Shown here: in pieces, positions 9,920 through 19,507 of the stretch
How positions within the stretch are numbered: the stretch's first letter is position 1
How the letters are laid out: every line of letters begins with the position of its first letter
Assembly: GCA_017427265.1 (NCBI GenBank)
Contig: JAFRTG010000027.1
Location: 1 to 64,000 of the forward strand
DNA from: Oscillospiraceae bacterium
GTDB lineage: Bacteria > Bacillota > Clostridia > Oscillospirales > Ruminococcaceae
Direction: 5' to 3'
Length of the DNA stretch: 64,000 nucleotides
Program-made: the position numbers and the translations under genes
The notes under the pieces: model-generated
Database searches by the model: none
Told to the model about the DNA's origin: nothing
The model's input: the letters and a program-made list of their open reading frames with translations, nothing else

Positions 9920-9951
9920 GAGATTTGCGCGGTCAGCGGCGAACCGGACCG

Positions 9952-12900
9952 TTACGATTTTCCTGTGATCGTGCTCCACGGAATATTCAGGTGCGCGATC
10001 GTGTTGACAACGTAGTAGACGAGGATGTACTGTGCATCCCTGAGCGTGATTCTGCCGTCGCCGTCGACATCGGCCGCCTCGCGCTCTGCGTCAGAGAGGT
10101 TCGGCTCAAGCCCGATAAACGATTCTGTGTAGTACGTCAGAACCTTCATCGCATCGTCGATCGAGACGATACCGTCGCCGTCAATGTCTCCGGCTTCGTG
10201 CGGCTGTTCAGGCTCGGTGTGCTGTGTCGGCTCTGTGGTGACCGGTGCAGTCGTTTCGGTTACGGCTTCGGTCGTCACGGTTGATGTCGTTGTTTCTGTC
10301 GCAGACTCCTCTGTTGTTGTCTTTGCGGAGGTCGTGGTTGTTTCAGTGGTTGTTGTGGTTGTGGTAGTTGTTGTGGTTGTGGTAGTCGTTGTGGTGGTAG
10401 AAGTCGTTGTGGTGGTCGAAGTCGTTGTGGTGGTCGAAGTCGTTGTGGTGGTCGAAGTCGTTGTGGTGGTCGAAGTCGTTGTGGTAGTAGAAGTTGTTGT
10501 GGTGGTCGAAGTCGTTGTGGTGGTCGAAGTCGTTGTGGTGGTCGAAGTCGTTGTGGTGGTCGAAGTCGTTGTGGTGGTCGAAGTCGTTGTGGTAGTAGAA
10601 GTTGTTGTGGTAGTAGAAGTTGTTGTGGTAGTAGAAGTTGTTGTGGTAGTAGAAGTTGTTGTGGTAGTAGAAGTTGTTGTGGTGGTAGAAGTTGTTGTGG
10701 TAGTAGAAGTTGTTGTGGTAGTAGAAGTTGTTGTGGTAGTAGAAGTTGTTGTGGTAGTAGAAGTTGTTGTGGTGGTCGTAGTCGTTGTTGTCGTGGTATC
10801 TGTTGTGGTTTCGGACGTTGTAGTAGTCTCGACGGTCAGCTTTGCAGCATTGGAATCAGCCTGCTTCTGATAGCGGTTCTTCACGATGCAGCGGTACTGA
10901 TTGCCGTCCTGAGCGGTTTCTGCCTCAAACTGCAGGAGCGGTTCGGTGCAGTCGGTGTTTGTCCAGTTTTCGCCGTTGTCAGAGGAAATCTGCCACTGAT
11001 AGGTCAGACCCTTTCCGGCAGCCTCGATGCGGAATGCAGCGGTTTCGCCTTCCGTGACCGTGACATCCTCCGGCTGAATCAGAATGCAGACTTCATTGAA
11101 GTGCTTGATCGCATTCAGAAGCGGTTCGTTGTTGGCCTCGATCTCGACGTTATCCCAGTTGTCCTCTTCGTTCATGATGTACGCATCGGTCAGACCGCTG
11201 CAGCCGGCGAATGCGCCGTTGCGCACGACGGTTACGGAAGCGGGCAGCACGATCGTCGTCATGCTCGACATGTTCTTGAAGCAGTTTGCCGGAATCTCGG
11301 TTCCGCCGGTCACGGTGATGACCTTCAGGGATTTCGGAATGACATAGCTGTTTGCGTAGTAGAATGCTTCCGGTGCATAGTACTGATTGCTGTTGAAGAA
11401 CCATGCATAAACAAGATTGTTTTCAGCAGCATCTGCTGTTTCACCGGTAAACGGAATGGTCAGGCACTCCAGCTTGGAGCAACCCCAGAACGGATAGCGT
11501 CCGATTGTTTCCACGCCGTCGCTGATGACAGCGCTCTTCAGATTGGCGCAGCCGTTGAAGACGCGCTCGCCAAGTGTTTTGACAGTATCCGGAACACAGA
11601 TCTCTGTAAGTCCGCTGCAGCTGTCGAATGCGTAACCGCCGATTGTCCTGAGTGAAGCCGGGAACGGAATGCTTTCCCAGGTCAGACCGTTGCAGCCAGC
11701 GAAGCAGGATGTGCCGATGCTTTCAACAGCTGCAGGAATGTCAAAGCTCTTAAAGCCGGTGCAGCCTGCAAATGCAGAATCACCGATGCTGGTGATTGTT
11801 GCCGGAAGTTCAACTGTCTTCAGCGAAGACATGTTCTTGAAGCAGGTATTCGGTACAAATGTACCCTGTGTGATATGAATGGTTTTCAGTGCACTCGGAA
11901 TGACATAGCTGTTTGCGTAGTAGAATCCATCCGGCGCATAGTACTGGTTGCTGTTGAAGAACCAGGAATAGACCTGATTTTCACCTGCTTCCGCAGCTTC
12001 CATTGTTCCACCCATGTACGGGATCGTGAGGTTTGTCAGCTTGATACAGCCCCAGAACGGATAACGGCCGATTGTTTCGACCTCATCACAGATGGTTGCA
12101 TCCGTGATGCTGGTGCAGCCGTTGAAGATACGTTCGCCGAGTGCCTTGACAGTACCCGGCACGGTGACGACAGTGAATCTGGTACAGCTGTTGAAGGCAT
12201 AGTCGCCGATTGTCGTGAGTGCCTCCGGGAGCGGAATGCTTTCCCATGTCAGGCCTGTGCAGCCGGAGAAGCAGTAATTGCCGATGCTTTCGACTGTGGC
12301 CGGAATGGTAAAGCTGCTGAACCCGGTGCAGCTTTCAAAGGATGAATTACCAATTTTTGTTGTTGTCGGCGGCAGAATGATACTGGTCAGGGAGGACATG
12401 TTCTTGAAGCAGGAATCCGGAACAAAGGTGCCCTGTGAAATCTTGATGGTTTTCAGTGCATTCGGAATGACAAAGCTGTTTGCGTAATAGAACCCATCCG
12501 GTGCATAATACTGATTGCTGTTGAAGAACCAGGAGTAAACCTGATTTTCACCCGCTTCTGCAGCTTCCAGTGTTCTGCCCATATACGGGATGTTCAGCTC
12601 AGTCAGCTTAATGCAGCCCCAGAACGGGTAGCGTTCGATGGTTTCAACTTCATCTGCGATGGTAGCCTTTGTGATATTGGTGCAGTTGTTGAAGACACGC
12701 TCGCCGAGTGTTTTGACAGTACCCGGAACGGAGATGACGGTAAACCCTGTGCATCTATCGAATGCATAATTGCCGATTGTTTCCAGTGCAGCCGGGAATG
12801 GAATGCTTTCCCATGTCAGACCGGTGCAGCCTGCGAAGCAGGAATTGCCGATGCTTTTGACATTTTTCGGAATGGTGAAGCTATCAAAGCCGGTGCAGTT

Positions 12901-15900
12901 TTCAAAGGCGGAATTACCGATCTTTGTCGTTGTGGGCGGCAGAACGACATTGGTCAGGGAGGACATGTTCTTGAAGCAGGAATCCGGAACGAAGGTGCCC
13001 TGAGAAATCTTGATGGTTTTCAGCGCATTCGGAATCACAAAGCTGTTTGCGTAATAGAACCCATCCGGTGCGTAGTACTGATTGCTGTTGAAGAACCAGG
13101 AGTAAACCTGATTTTTGCCCGCTTCAGCATCTTCCAGTGTCTCGCCCATGTACGGGATGTTCAGTTCTGCAAGCTTGACGTTGCCCCAGAACGGATAGCG
13201 GCCGATCTTCTCAACCTTATCGTCGATCGTGGCTTTTTTGATATTGGTGCAGTCATTGAAGACGCGTTCACCGAGTGTTTTGACGGTGCCCGGTACAGTG
13301 ATCTCCGTAAAGCCGGTGCAGGCGTTGAAAGCATATTCGCCGATATCTGCAAGAGCAGCCGGGAACGGAATACTCTTCCATGTCAGCCCGGTACAACCGG
13401 AGAAACAGTATTTGCCGATGCTCTTGACGTTTTTCGGAATATCGAAGGACTTGAACCCTGTGCAGTTCTCGAAGGAGTTGTTTCCGATCTTGACAATTGT
13501 TTCCGGCAGTTCGACTGTCTTCAGATAAGCCATGTTTTTGAAGCAGCTATCTGGGACAATCGTACCCTGTGTGACATGAATGGTTTCCAGTGCGCGCGGA
13601 ATCACGAAGCTGTTTGCGTAATAGAATCCATCCGGTGCATAGTACTGATTGCTGTTGAAGAACCAGGAATAAACCTGATATTCGTTGGATTCTGCATCCT
13701 TCAGCGATTTGCCCATGTACGGAATGGTCAGCTCTTTCAGTGCGATGCAGCCCCAGAACGGATAACGGTTGATTGTTTCAACTTCATCCGCAATGGAAGC
13801 GATAGTTACATTGGAGCAGTTGTTGAAGACGCGCTCGCCGAGTGTCTTGACAGTACCCGGCACATGGATTTCCTCAAAACCGGTGCAGCCGCTGAAAGCA
13901 TAGTCGCCGATGGTTTCGAGTGCAGCCGGGAACGGAATGCCGTCCCATGTCAGACTGGTACAACCGGCAAAGCTGGAATTGCCGATGCTTTCGGTTTTTG
14001 GTGGGATGCGGAATGCTTCTATGCCGGAGCAGTTCTCAAAGGAAGAAACGCCGATTTGGGTAATGCTGTCCGGCAGGGTGACTGTCTTCAGGGTAGACAT
14101 GTTTTTGAAGCTGTTGTCAGAAACGATGGTGCCCTGTGTTACAGTAATGTTTTTCAGTGCGCAGGGAATGACATAACTGTTAGCGTAGTAGAAACCTGTC
14201 GGTGCATAATACTGATTGCTGTTGAAGAACCAGGAGTAAACCTGATATTCGCCGGATTCAGCGTCCTCAAGTGTCGGACCCATGAACGGGATTGTCAGGG
14301 ACTCCAGAGATGTGCAGCCCCAGAACGGATAGCGCTCGATGGTCTTGACGCCGTCACAGATGATGGCTTCGGTCATGCCGGAGCAGCCGTTGAATGCGCG
14401 TTCCTTGATTGTTTCGACAGTACCCGGAATGTAGATCAGACCGGTGCCTGCGCACTCAGAGAATGCGTATGTGCCGATGGTCTTGACCGATGCCGGGATG
14501 GTGCGCTCGCAGATCTGCAGAGACTTGCAACCTGCAAAGCAGTGTGTCGGGATCTCGGTGATGCCGTTCGGCAGAATGAGCTCCTCACGGTCATCGTGCT
14601 GATCGTAGCGGAAGATTTCGAGGCTGCTGCAGCCGTTGAAGGCGTATTCGCCGAATGTCTTGACCGAATTGGTCAGGTAGATCTCCTTCAGGTTGGAGGC
14701 TCCGTCAAAGACATGGCTGCCGATGGAGGTGAGAACCAGTCCGTGCTCAGGATCCTGATCGTCCATTTCGACAGTTTTAATCAGCTTCGGATTCTTGAAC
14801 GGTGAACTTGCGAAGTTATACATATCACCATATCCGACAATAGAGAGATAACCGTCTTCAGAGAGAACAGAATAAATATTCTCACCAAGTCTGAGCAGGT
14901 TGCCTTCTGCATCCTTATTCATGGCTTCGACATTATTTTGCGATTTCAGAATTTGGAAATGTGTGATTGTAGTTTTGGGCCCTGCCGTCGTTGTATACGG
15001 AGCTTCTGTTGTGACCTCAGGACCTTCCTCATGAGAAGATCCGTCGCCTTCCGGTTCATAATGCTGATTATCCTCCGGGCCGACAAGGATCATTCTGACT
15101 CTCGAGTCAATCGTGATCGGGGAACTTCTAACAGTATATGAGCCGCTGGCAACACGTTTGCCGTCAACATCAACAGAATAGGAATGTGTTCCCGGTTTGG
15201 AATAGAGCTCCAGAACGGAGTGTTGGAAGTCAACTGTGTTGGAATCGACATGCAGTACTGCAGTGTGTCCGCTCAGATCAAAGAAGCTGGCACCGTCTGC
15301 ATTTTTCAGATTGAAAGTTGTCTTATAGCCGATGCGCGGGCATTTTCCGAGTCCGAAATACGGTGTGCCGCTTTCATCAAAGCAGCAGTGCCAATCACAT
15401 ATCTTTAAACTTAATTTATATAAGTCTATTTTTTCTTGGAAGCATAGATCCTTCCATTTTTCAAATCCAATGTTCAGATATACTGATAAAGTTATTTCAA
15501 AGAGCACTTCGCCCTCTAAACTGGCATCACAGGCGTGCTGCGTGTTGCCGGAGGTGTCTACGCATAAGAATGTATCCGTTGAAGTGATTTTACCGTTTTT
15601 GATTTTTTCTGTCGATTTGAGCTGAACTGTAACAGTAAACCCGATTGAGAAAGACACACCGAGCTTGACCAGCTTTATGAGCTGCGCCTCGACACTGACA
15701 GTGACAGTCAGTGAGAGTTTACCCTCGAGCTTGAACGTATCTTCTACGGTGTATTCAGCACTCTGCTTCTGGAATTTAGCTCCGTCCGGACGGTCACTGT
15801 CATAGCTGAATCCGGAAACGATTTTTTTGGTTTCGGTCAGGGAGATAGAGCCGGATACACCTATGTTAATGTCAACCTTGATTTCAAAGCTTACGCCGGG

Positions 15901-17349
15901 GATGCTGGTCGGAATAGTGACACTTGCAACCTCTTTCTTGATGTCATCTGTGTTTTCCGCGAGATGTTTAGCAAGATCCTCCGCTAAATCCACGCTATGA
16001 ATCGTGGGAGTGGAAGCTGATACGGTAACTCCGTAGGTCACTGTAAATTCTGTGTTCAATGTAATATTCAGGTAACCAAACGATTTATAGAAGTTCAGTT
16101 TGTGTCCGAATGAAACAGAAATGCTGGGGGTGAATTTAAGGATTCCTTTTTCACCCTTGAAATCCTTCTTGAGGGAAACAACCCGACTGGTGGACAGATT
16201 ACCTGTCCAGTAGGGATCCGGAAGCTCATCTGTTGCTTCTGCCTTCATACTGAGATAATCCTGATCTGCAGTCTGCATTTCAGATTCTGTGTTTTCATCT
16301 GTCTCTGCAGTCTGAGTTTCATCAGATGCATCTGCAGCAAGAGCAGTCTCTGCGTTTTCAGTACCAGCAGTATTCTCAGTTTCTGCCGGGAGTGTTCCGT
16401 CTTCTAAAATGGTTTCATCTGCCGGAATCGGGACATCTTTCATGAGCTCATAATCGTCATCACTTGTCTCGATCTTGATAAAATCAAACATTTCATCAAC
16501 GGCGTCCTCACCGGAAAGGGTTGCGGTATCGCCGTCGATCTGAATGTCATTGACAATCAGCGCAACAATTTCTTCCGGACACGGCTGCGCGAAGAAATAG
16601 GAGCCGGATTCCAGATTGCGGACTGTGTCGTCGATGTTGTCAAACACATAGATGTTGTTGTCATAGTCCGCGGAAACGAGCGTGTTGACGGTGTCAGTGG
16701 ATTCTGCCTGAATGGTCTCCTCATTCAGAACAAGGAAGTTGGTGTCATTGCTTTCGTCAAGGTTGATGACCTGTTCCTCATCAAATGCAGTGATGTCCGT
16801 TGCGCGGATTTCCTGCACCTGTCTGGTGTTGTCGCTGACGAGATAGCTGTCGCCGACCGGCAGGCCGAGACGGTTGAGCAGTTGTCCCTTTATCGTGTAG
16901 AATTCCGGGATTCTGGAGAGGTCAGCTTTCAGCTCCGTCATGATGCTTTCACCGGCCTTGACATCCGCTTCGACGGTGTAAACATCCGACGGATCGTCCT
17001 GGTTGGTGAACGAAATGAGCAGCTTGCAGTCTGTGGACTGTGTGGAAGCAGCCAGAATATCACCTGTCTCACTGTTAAAATCGACATAGGTGACAGCGAA
17101 GGTCTGCTCCAGTGCGGGACCGGCAGGCTGTGCGAGCGGAACGGCCTGCTGACCGCTGCGGTTCGCCGGATCAGAGGCCTTTTTGGCAATGTAGTCTGCA
17201 AAGGAATTCTTTCCCTGCAGGCCCTCTTCTCTGCTTGCGGCCTGACCCGCAGCAGATTCCGGAGAACGTGTACTGAAGGAATCGGCTTCCGACAGTACGA
17301 CCGATGTGCACATGACTGCGCTGAGCACACCGGCGATGAATTTCTTCAT
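9952..17349 (-). CDS. Giant BspA-like LRR protein with Thr linker and dockerin
   Basis: 2465 residues from the ATG at 17347-17349 (a TTG just before it is an alternative and fits the GGGAG site at 9 bases). Order: signal peptide (1-21), unique region shared with the protein at 1-3499 (to about 790, with an acidic Glu/Thr/Ala linker near 310-370), short TTT linker, BspA-type LRRs (about 830-2130) including six copies of a 189-residue module, an Ig-like segment (TVTEGETAAFRIEA...YQWQ), a Thr/Ser tract of about 170 residues, and a C-terminal dockerin with two calcium loops (DIDGDGIVSIDDA and DVDGDGRITLRDA). The dockerin predicts binding to a cohesin on a cell-surface scaffold; the LRRs predict protein or carbohydrate binding. 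Promoter and terminator are both visible, so it is a single-gene transcript. Confidence 0.95.
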   Translation of the reverse strand: MKKFIAGVLSAVMCTSVVLSEADSFSTRSPESAAGQAASREEGLQGKNSFADYIAKKASDPANRSGQQAVPLAQPAGPALEQTFAVTYVDFNSETGDILAASTQSTDCKLLISFTNQDDPSDVYTVEADVKAGESIMTELKADLSRIPEFYTIKGQLLNRLGLPVGDSYLVSDNTRQVQEIRATDITAFDEEQVINLDESNDTNFLVLNEETIQAESTDTVNTLVSADYDNNIYVFDNIDDTVRNLESGSYFFAQPCPEEIVALIVNDIQIDGDTATLSGEDAVDEMFDFIKIETSDDDYELMKDVPIPADETILEDGTLPAETENTAGTENAETALAADASDETQTAETDENTESEMQTADQDYLSMKAEATDELPDPYWTGNLSTSRVVSLKKDFKGEKGILKFTPSISVSFGHKLNFYKSFGYLNITLNTEFTVTYGVTVSASTPTIHSVDLAEDLAKHLAENTDDIKKEVASVTIPTSIPGVSFEIKVDINIGVSGSISLTETKKIVSGFSYDSDRPDGAKFQKQSAEYTVEDTFKLEGKLSLTVTVSVEAQLIKLVKLGVSFSIGFTVTVQLKSTEKIKNGKITSTDTFLCVDTSGNTQHACDASLEGEVLFEITLSVYLNIGFEKWKDLCFQEKIDLYKLSLKICDWHCCFDESGTPYFGLGKCPRIGYKTTFNLKNADGASFFDLSGHTAVLHVDSNTVDFQHSVLELYSKPGTHSYSVDVDGKRVASGSYTVRSSPITIDSRVRMILVGPEDNQHYEPEGDGSSHEEGPEVTTEAPYTTTAGPKTTITHFQILKSQNNVEAMNKDAEGNLLRLGENIYSVLSEDGYLSIVGYGDMYNFASSPFKNPKLIKTVEMDDQDPEHGLVLTSIGSHVFDGASNLKEIYLTNSVKTFGEYAFNGCSSLEIFRYDQHDDREELILPNGITEIPTHCFAGCKSLQICERTIPASVKTIGTYAFSECAGTGLIYIPGTVETIKERAFNGCSGMTEAIICDGVKTIERYPFWGCTSLESLTIPFMGPTLEDAESGEYQVYSWFFNSNQYYAPTGFYYANSYVIPCALKNITVTQGTIVSDNSFKNMSTLKTVTLPDSITQIGVSSFENCSGIEAFRIPPKTESIGNSSFAGCTSLTWDGIPFPAALETIGDYAFSGCTGFEEIHVPGTVKTLGERVFNNCSNVTIASIADEVETINRYPFWGCIALKELTIPYMGKSLKDAESNEYQVYSWFFNSNQYYAPDGFYYANSFVIPRALETIHVTQGTIVPDSCFKNMAYLKTVELPETIVKIGNNSFENCTGFKSFDIPKNVKSIGKYCFSGCTGLTWKSIPFPAALADIGEYAFNACTGFTEITVPGTVKTLGERVFNDCTNIKKATIDDKVEKIGRYPFWGNVKLAELNIPYMGETLEDAEAGKNQVYSWFFNSNQYYAPDGFYYANSFVIPNALKTIKISQGTFVPDSCFKNMSSLTNVVLPPTTTKIGNSAFENCTGFDSFTIPKNVKSIGNSCFAGCTGLTWESIPFPAALETIGNYAFDRCTGFTVISVPGTVKTLGERVFNNCTNITKATIADEVETIERYPFWGCIKLTELNIPYMGRTLEAAEAGENQVYSWFFNSNQYYAPDGFYYANSFVIPNALKTIKISQGTFVPDSCFKNMSSLTSIILPPTTTKIGNSSFESCTGFSSFTIPATVESIGNYCFSGCTGLTWESIPLPEALTTIGDYAFNSCTRFTVVTVPGTVKALGERIFNGCTSITDATICDEVETIGRYPFWGCIKLTNLTIPYMGGTMEAAEAGENQVYSWFFNSNQYYAPDGFYYANSYVIPSALKTIHITQGTFVPNTCFKNMSSLKTVELPATITSIGDSAFAGCTGFKSFDIPAAVESIGTSCFAGCNGLTWESIPFPASLRTIGGYAFDSCSGLTEICVPDTVKTLGERVFNGCANLKSAVISDGVETIGRYPFWGCSKLECLTIPFTGETADAAENNLVYAWFFNSNQYYAPEAFYYANSYVIPKSLKVITVTGGTEIPANCFKNMSSMTTIVLPASVTVVRNGAFAGCSGLTDAYIMNEEDNWDNVEIEANNEPLLNAIKHFNEVCILIQPEDVTVTEGETAAFRIEAAGKGLTYQWQISSDNGENWTNTDCTEPLLQFEAETAQDGNQYRCIVKNRYQKQADSNAAKLTVETTTTSETTTDTTTTTTTTTTTTSTTTTTSTTTTTSTTTTTSTTTTTSTTTTTSTTTTTSTTTTTSTTTTTSTTTTTSTTTTTSTTTTTSTTTTTSTTTTTSTTTTTSTTTTTSTTTTTSTTTTTSTTTTTSTTTTTSTTTTTSTTTTTTTTTTTTTTTTTTETTTTSAKTTTEESATETTTSTVTTEAVTETTAPVTTEPTQHTEPEQPHEAGDIDGDGIVSIDDAMKVLTYYTESFIGLEPNLSDAEREAADVDGDGRITLRDAQYILVYYVVNTIAHLNIPWSTITGKS
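10390..10779 (-). repeat. 18-bp tandem repeat encoding Thr5-Ser linker
   Basis: About 21 in-frame 18-bp units give the repeating peptide S-T-T-T-T-T. Two unit types alternate in blocks: type A has GTCGAAGTC, type B has GTAGAAGTT. From low to high coordinate the order is one hybrid, four A, one B, five A, ten B. Such blocks show spread by slippage or unequal crossing over. Copy-number change would lengthen or shorten the linker without breaking the frame. Confidence 0.93.
11381..14233 (-). repeat. 567-bp higher-order repeats in the LRR gene
   Basis: The stretch coding for SNQYYAP begins at 11381, 11942, 12509, 13076, 13643 and 14210. The spacings are 561, 567, 567, 567 and 567 bp, so the LRR domain is built from 189-residue super-modules, each with about eight LRR-like strands and the conserved blocks RYPFWGC, VYSWFFNSNQYYAP and KTLGERVFNNC. 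Confidence 0.93.
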
Positions 17350-17423
17350 CAAATTGAATCACTCCCATCTGTAATAATATGATAAGCCTTTGTAGAATCT
17401 CCCACGGATTCTGCAATAAGTAT

Positions 17424-17452
17424 ATTGTAACATACTTTTATATGTTTGTCAA
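17424..17452 (-). promoter_or_regulatory. Promoter of the 9952-17349 LRR gene
   Basis: Minus-strand TTGACA (17447-17452), 17-bp spacer, TACAAT (17424-17429). Leader about 70 bases. The arrangement matches the promoter of the paralogue at 3563-3591. 17453-17611 is A+T rich with no gene seen. Confidence 0.8.
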
Positions 17453-17611
17453 TCATAGTTTATTCATGATACAATCATACTTAGCGATTGGGGAAGAAGC
17501 TGTGAAAAATGATGAAAATGTATGATTCTGCTTCCTTGCAGCAATACATCTTAATAAACAAAAAAATTGAAATTTCAGTCGGTTTAAGCTGCATCGGGCG
17601 CATCGTTTAAG

Positions 17612-17662
17612 TGCGCAATTTTTTGCGCATAGCTTGACGCCGCGGCGGTTTTGTGGTATGAT
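17612..17662 (+). promoter_or_regulatory. Promoter with upstream palindrome for FAD oxidoreductase
   Basis: TTGACG (17634-17639), 17-bp spacer, TATGAT (17657-17662) preceded by TGG, an extended -10. Five bases before the -35 is a perfect palindrome TGCGCAA-TTTT-TTGCGCA (17612-17629), placed where an activator or repressor dimer could bind. Leader about 95 bases. Confidence 0.75.
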
Positions 17663-17764
17663 GAAAAACAGAAATGTGAACGCCATTCTTCCCAACCGAT
17701 ACAGACGCTCATCTTTCCAGTAATCAAAGCAAACGGCAAGGCCGAAAAGAAAGGAATGGTTTAC

Positions 17765-19423
17765 ATGTCAGAACAGAACATGAACTGTACGCTTCCGGAG
17801 GGACTGACGCAGCCGGAGGTTGCCGGCTCGCGCTGCGAGCTGCAGCAGATTACGCCGGACCGCACCGCAGAATATGATATCGTGGTTGTCGGTGCAGGTG
17901 CATCGGGCGTACCGGCGGCCGGATTTGCCGCAGAAGCAGGCGCAAGGGTGGCGCTGCTGCAGAAGGAGCCGAATGTTGTCTCGCAGGGTAACTGCGGTTC
18001 TGCGATTATCCGTTCCCGTTCGACGGAAGCGGGCATCGCAAAGTGGATTCACCATACGAACAGTCTCTGCGACTGGCGTGCGGATACCGGGCAGCTGCGT
18101 GCGTATGCGGAGCATTCCGAGGAGGCGATGATCTGGTTTCTGAACCGTGCCGGTCTGACTTCGGAGACCGAATACGGAGACGGCAGCAAGGTTGACAGCA
18201 ATACGGAAAGCGCAAAGCTGCTGAATGACGGCGATAAACTCTGCGCATTCCGGAGCACGAGCGGCGATTTCACCGGGCTCTGGCAGGATCGCGGCAGCAG
18301 CTATGATTACGGTGATGACCACTGCTATTTCTGGGCGCCGTGGATCGGGCCGAAGCCGCTGAATGTCGGCAATGCGCTCCGCAATGTTGTGGACAATGTC
18401 TCGAAGGCGCATCCGAATTTCAAGGTGTTTTATTCGACGCCTGCTGTTCAGCTGGTGACGGAGAACGGCCGCGTGACCGGTGTCATCGGCAGGAATGCTG
18501 CCGGAGAATATGTGCAGTTCCTTGCAAAAAAGGCTGTGATTCTCGCAACCGGTGACTATACGAACAATCCGGCGATGGTTGCGCGCTGGTGCCCGGATAT
18601 TGCAGCGTTTGACAAGAAGCAGTTCGGCAAGACCGGCGACGGCCATATCCTTGCAATCAGTGCGGGCGCGCAGATGGAGAATCTCGGCCACACCAAGATG
18701 ATGCACGACTTTGATTCCGCGCTCATGTTTGAGGAGCCGTTCCTTTATCTGAATATGGAAGGAAAGCGCTTTACGAACGAATACACGGGCTTTGTCTACA
18801 TGGGCAACCTGCTGAAGTTCCAGCCGTCCTACAAGGGATCCATGCTGGATGCCGACCATAAGGACGGCTCAAAGGGCTGGTACTGCACGATCTATGACAG
18901 CGACTATGTTAACTGGCCGAAGGATGAATTTGTGGACGGCATGGTGCCGCCTGTTGTGATGGAGAAGTTTATTCCGGGTGCGGTGGAAAATCCGCAGGGC
19001 GTGTTCCGGAACCTGATTGACCTGCACCGCTGCGATACGCTGGAGGAGCTGGCGGCAGAGCTGGATCTTCCGTGCGACGCCGTGCTGGAATCGGTTGCGC
19101 GGTACAATGCGCTTTGTGAGCAGGGCTGCGATACGGATTTCGGTAAGCCTGCAAAATATCTGCACAAAATCAGCAAGCCGCCGTTCTGGGGCGCACGCAA
19201 GCATATCCGCGTATCTGCGGGCTGCTCCGGCGTGCGGATCAATGCAAACGGACAGGCGCTGGACGGCACCGGTGCAGCGATTCCGGGGCTGTACTGTGTC
19301 GGCAATCTCGGCGGCCCGTTCTACGGCGGCGCCGACTATCCGTTCCATCAGACGGGACTTTCGCTCGGCCGCTGCTACACCTTCGGCATGATTGCAGCCA
19401 AGCACGCGCTCGGACTGCTCTGA
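17765..19423 (+). CDS. FAD-dependent oxidoreductase, fumarate reductase flavoprotein type
   Basis: 552 residues from ATG 17765 behind AAAGGA. The dinucleotide fold VVVGAGASGVPAAG (residues 41-54) and the C-terminal FAD contact region (GLYCVGNLGGPFYGGADYPFHQTGLSLGRC region, residues about 510-540) identify the FAD_binding_2 family, which includes fumarate and urocanate reductases and ketosteroid dehydrogenases. No heme or FMN-binding domain is fused, and no Tat or Sec signal is clear, so it is probably cytoplasmic. It has its own promoter and no operon partner. The electron acceptor or substrate cannot be told from sequence; an alpha,beta-unsaturated acid or a steroid-like compound would be typical. 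Confidence 0.85.
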   Translation: MSEQNMNCTLPEGLTQPEVAGSRCELQQITPDRTAEYDIVVVGAGASGVPAAGFAAEAGARVALLQKEPNVVSQGNCGSAIIRSRSTEAGIAKWIHHTNSLCDWRADTGQLRAYAEHSEEAMIWFLNRAGLTSETEYGDGSKVDSNTESAKLLNDGDKLCAFRSTSGDFTGLWQDRGSSYDYGDDHCYFWAPWIGPKPLNVGNALRNVVDNVSKAHPNFKVFYSTPAVQLVTENGRVTGVIGRNAAGEYVQFLAKKAVILATGDYTNNPAMVARWCPDIAAFDKKQFGKTGDGHILAISAGAQMENLGHTKMMHDFDSALMFEEPFLYLNMEGKRFTNEYTGFVYMGNLLKFQPSYKGSMLDADHKDGSKGWYCTIYDSDYVNWPKDEFVDGMVPPVVMEKFIPGAVENPQGVFRNLIDLHRCDTLEELAAELDLPCDAVLESVARYNALCEQGCDTDFGKPAKYLHKISKPPFWGARKHIRVSAGCSGVRINANGQALDGTGAAIPGLYCVGNLGGPFYGGADYPFHQTGLSLGRCYTFGMIAAKHALGLL

Positions 19424-19432
19424 GTCAATATG

Positions 19433-19467
19433 AAAAAAGCCGCCGCAGAGTATGTGCTCTGCGGCGG
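19433..19467 (-). terminator. Terminator for metalloprotease, shared with convergent gene
   Basis: GCCGCCGCAGAG (19439-19450) pairs with CTCTGCGGCGG (19457-19467). On the minus strand the stem is followed by TTTTTT (complement of 19433-19438), so it ends the protease gene stopping at 19508; it may also stop the FAD gene that ends at 19423. Confidence 0.88.
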
Positions 19468-19507
19468 TAAGTTTGTGTTGAATAAAGTGTTTCGGGCGTC
19501 TGCGGAA

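Noticed and set aside
10184-10870. Plus-strand frame coding for a long Val-rich repeat
   Set aside because: It is the antisense of the Thr/Ser linker of the LRR gene; no ribosome site and pure low complexity.
13576-14805. 409-residue plus-strand frame
   Set aside because: Antisense of LRR modules; the repeated pattern mirrors the 567-bp repeats and it has no start signals.
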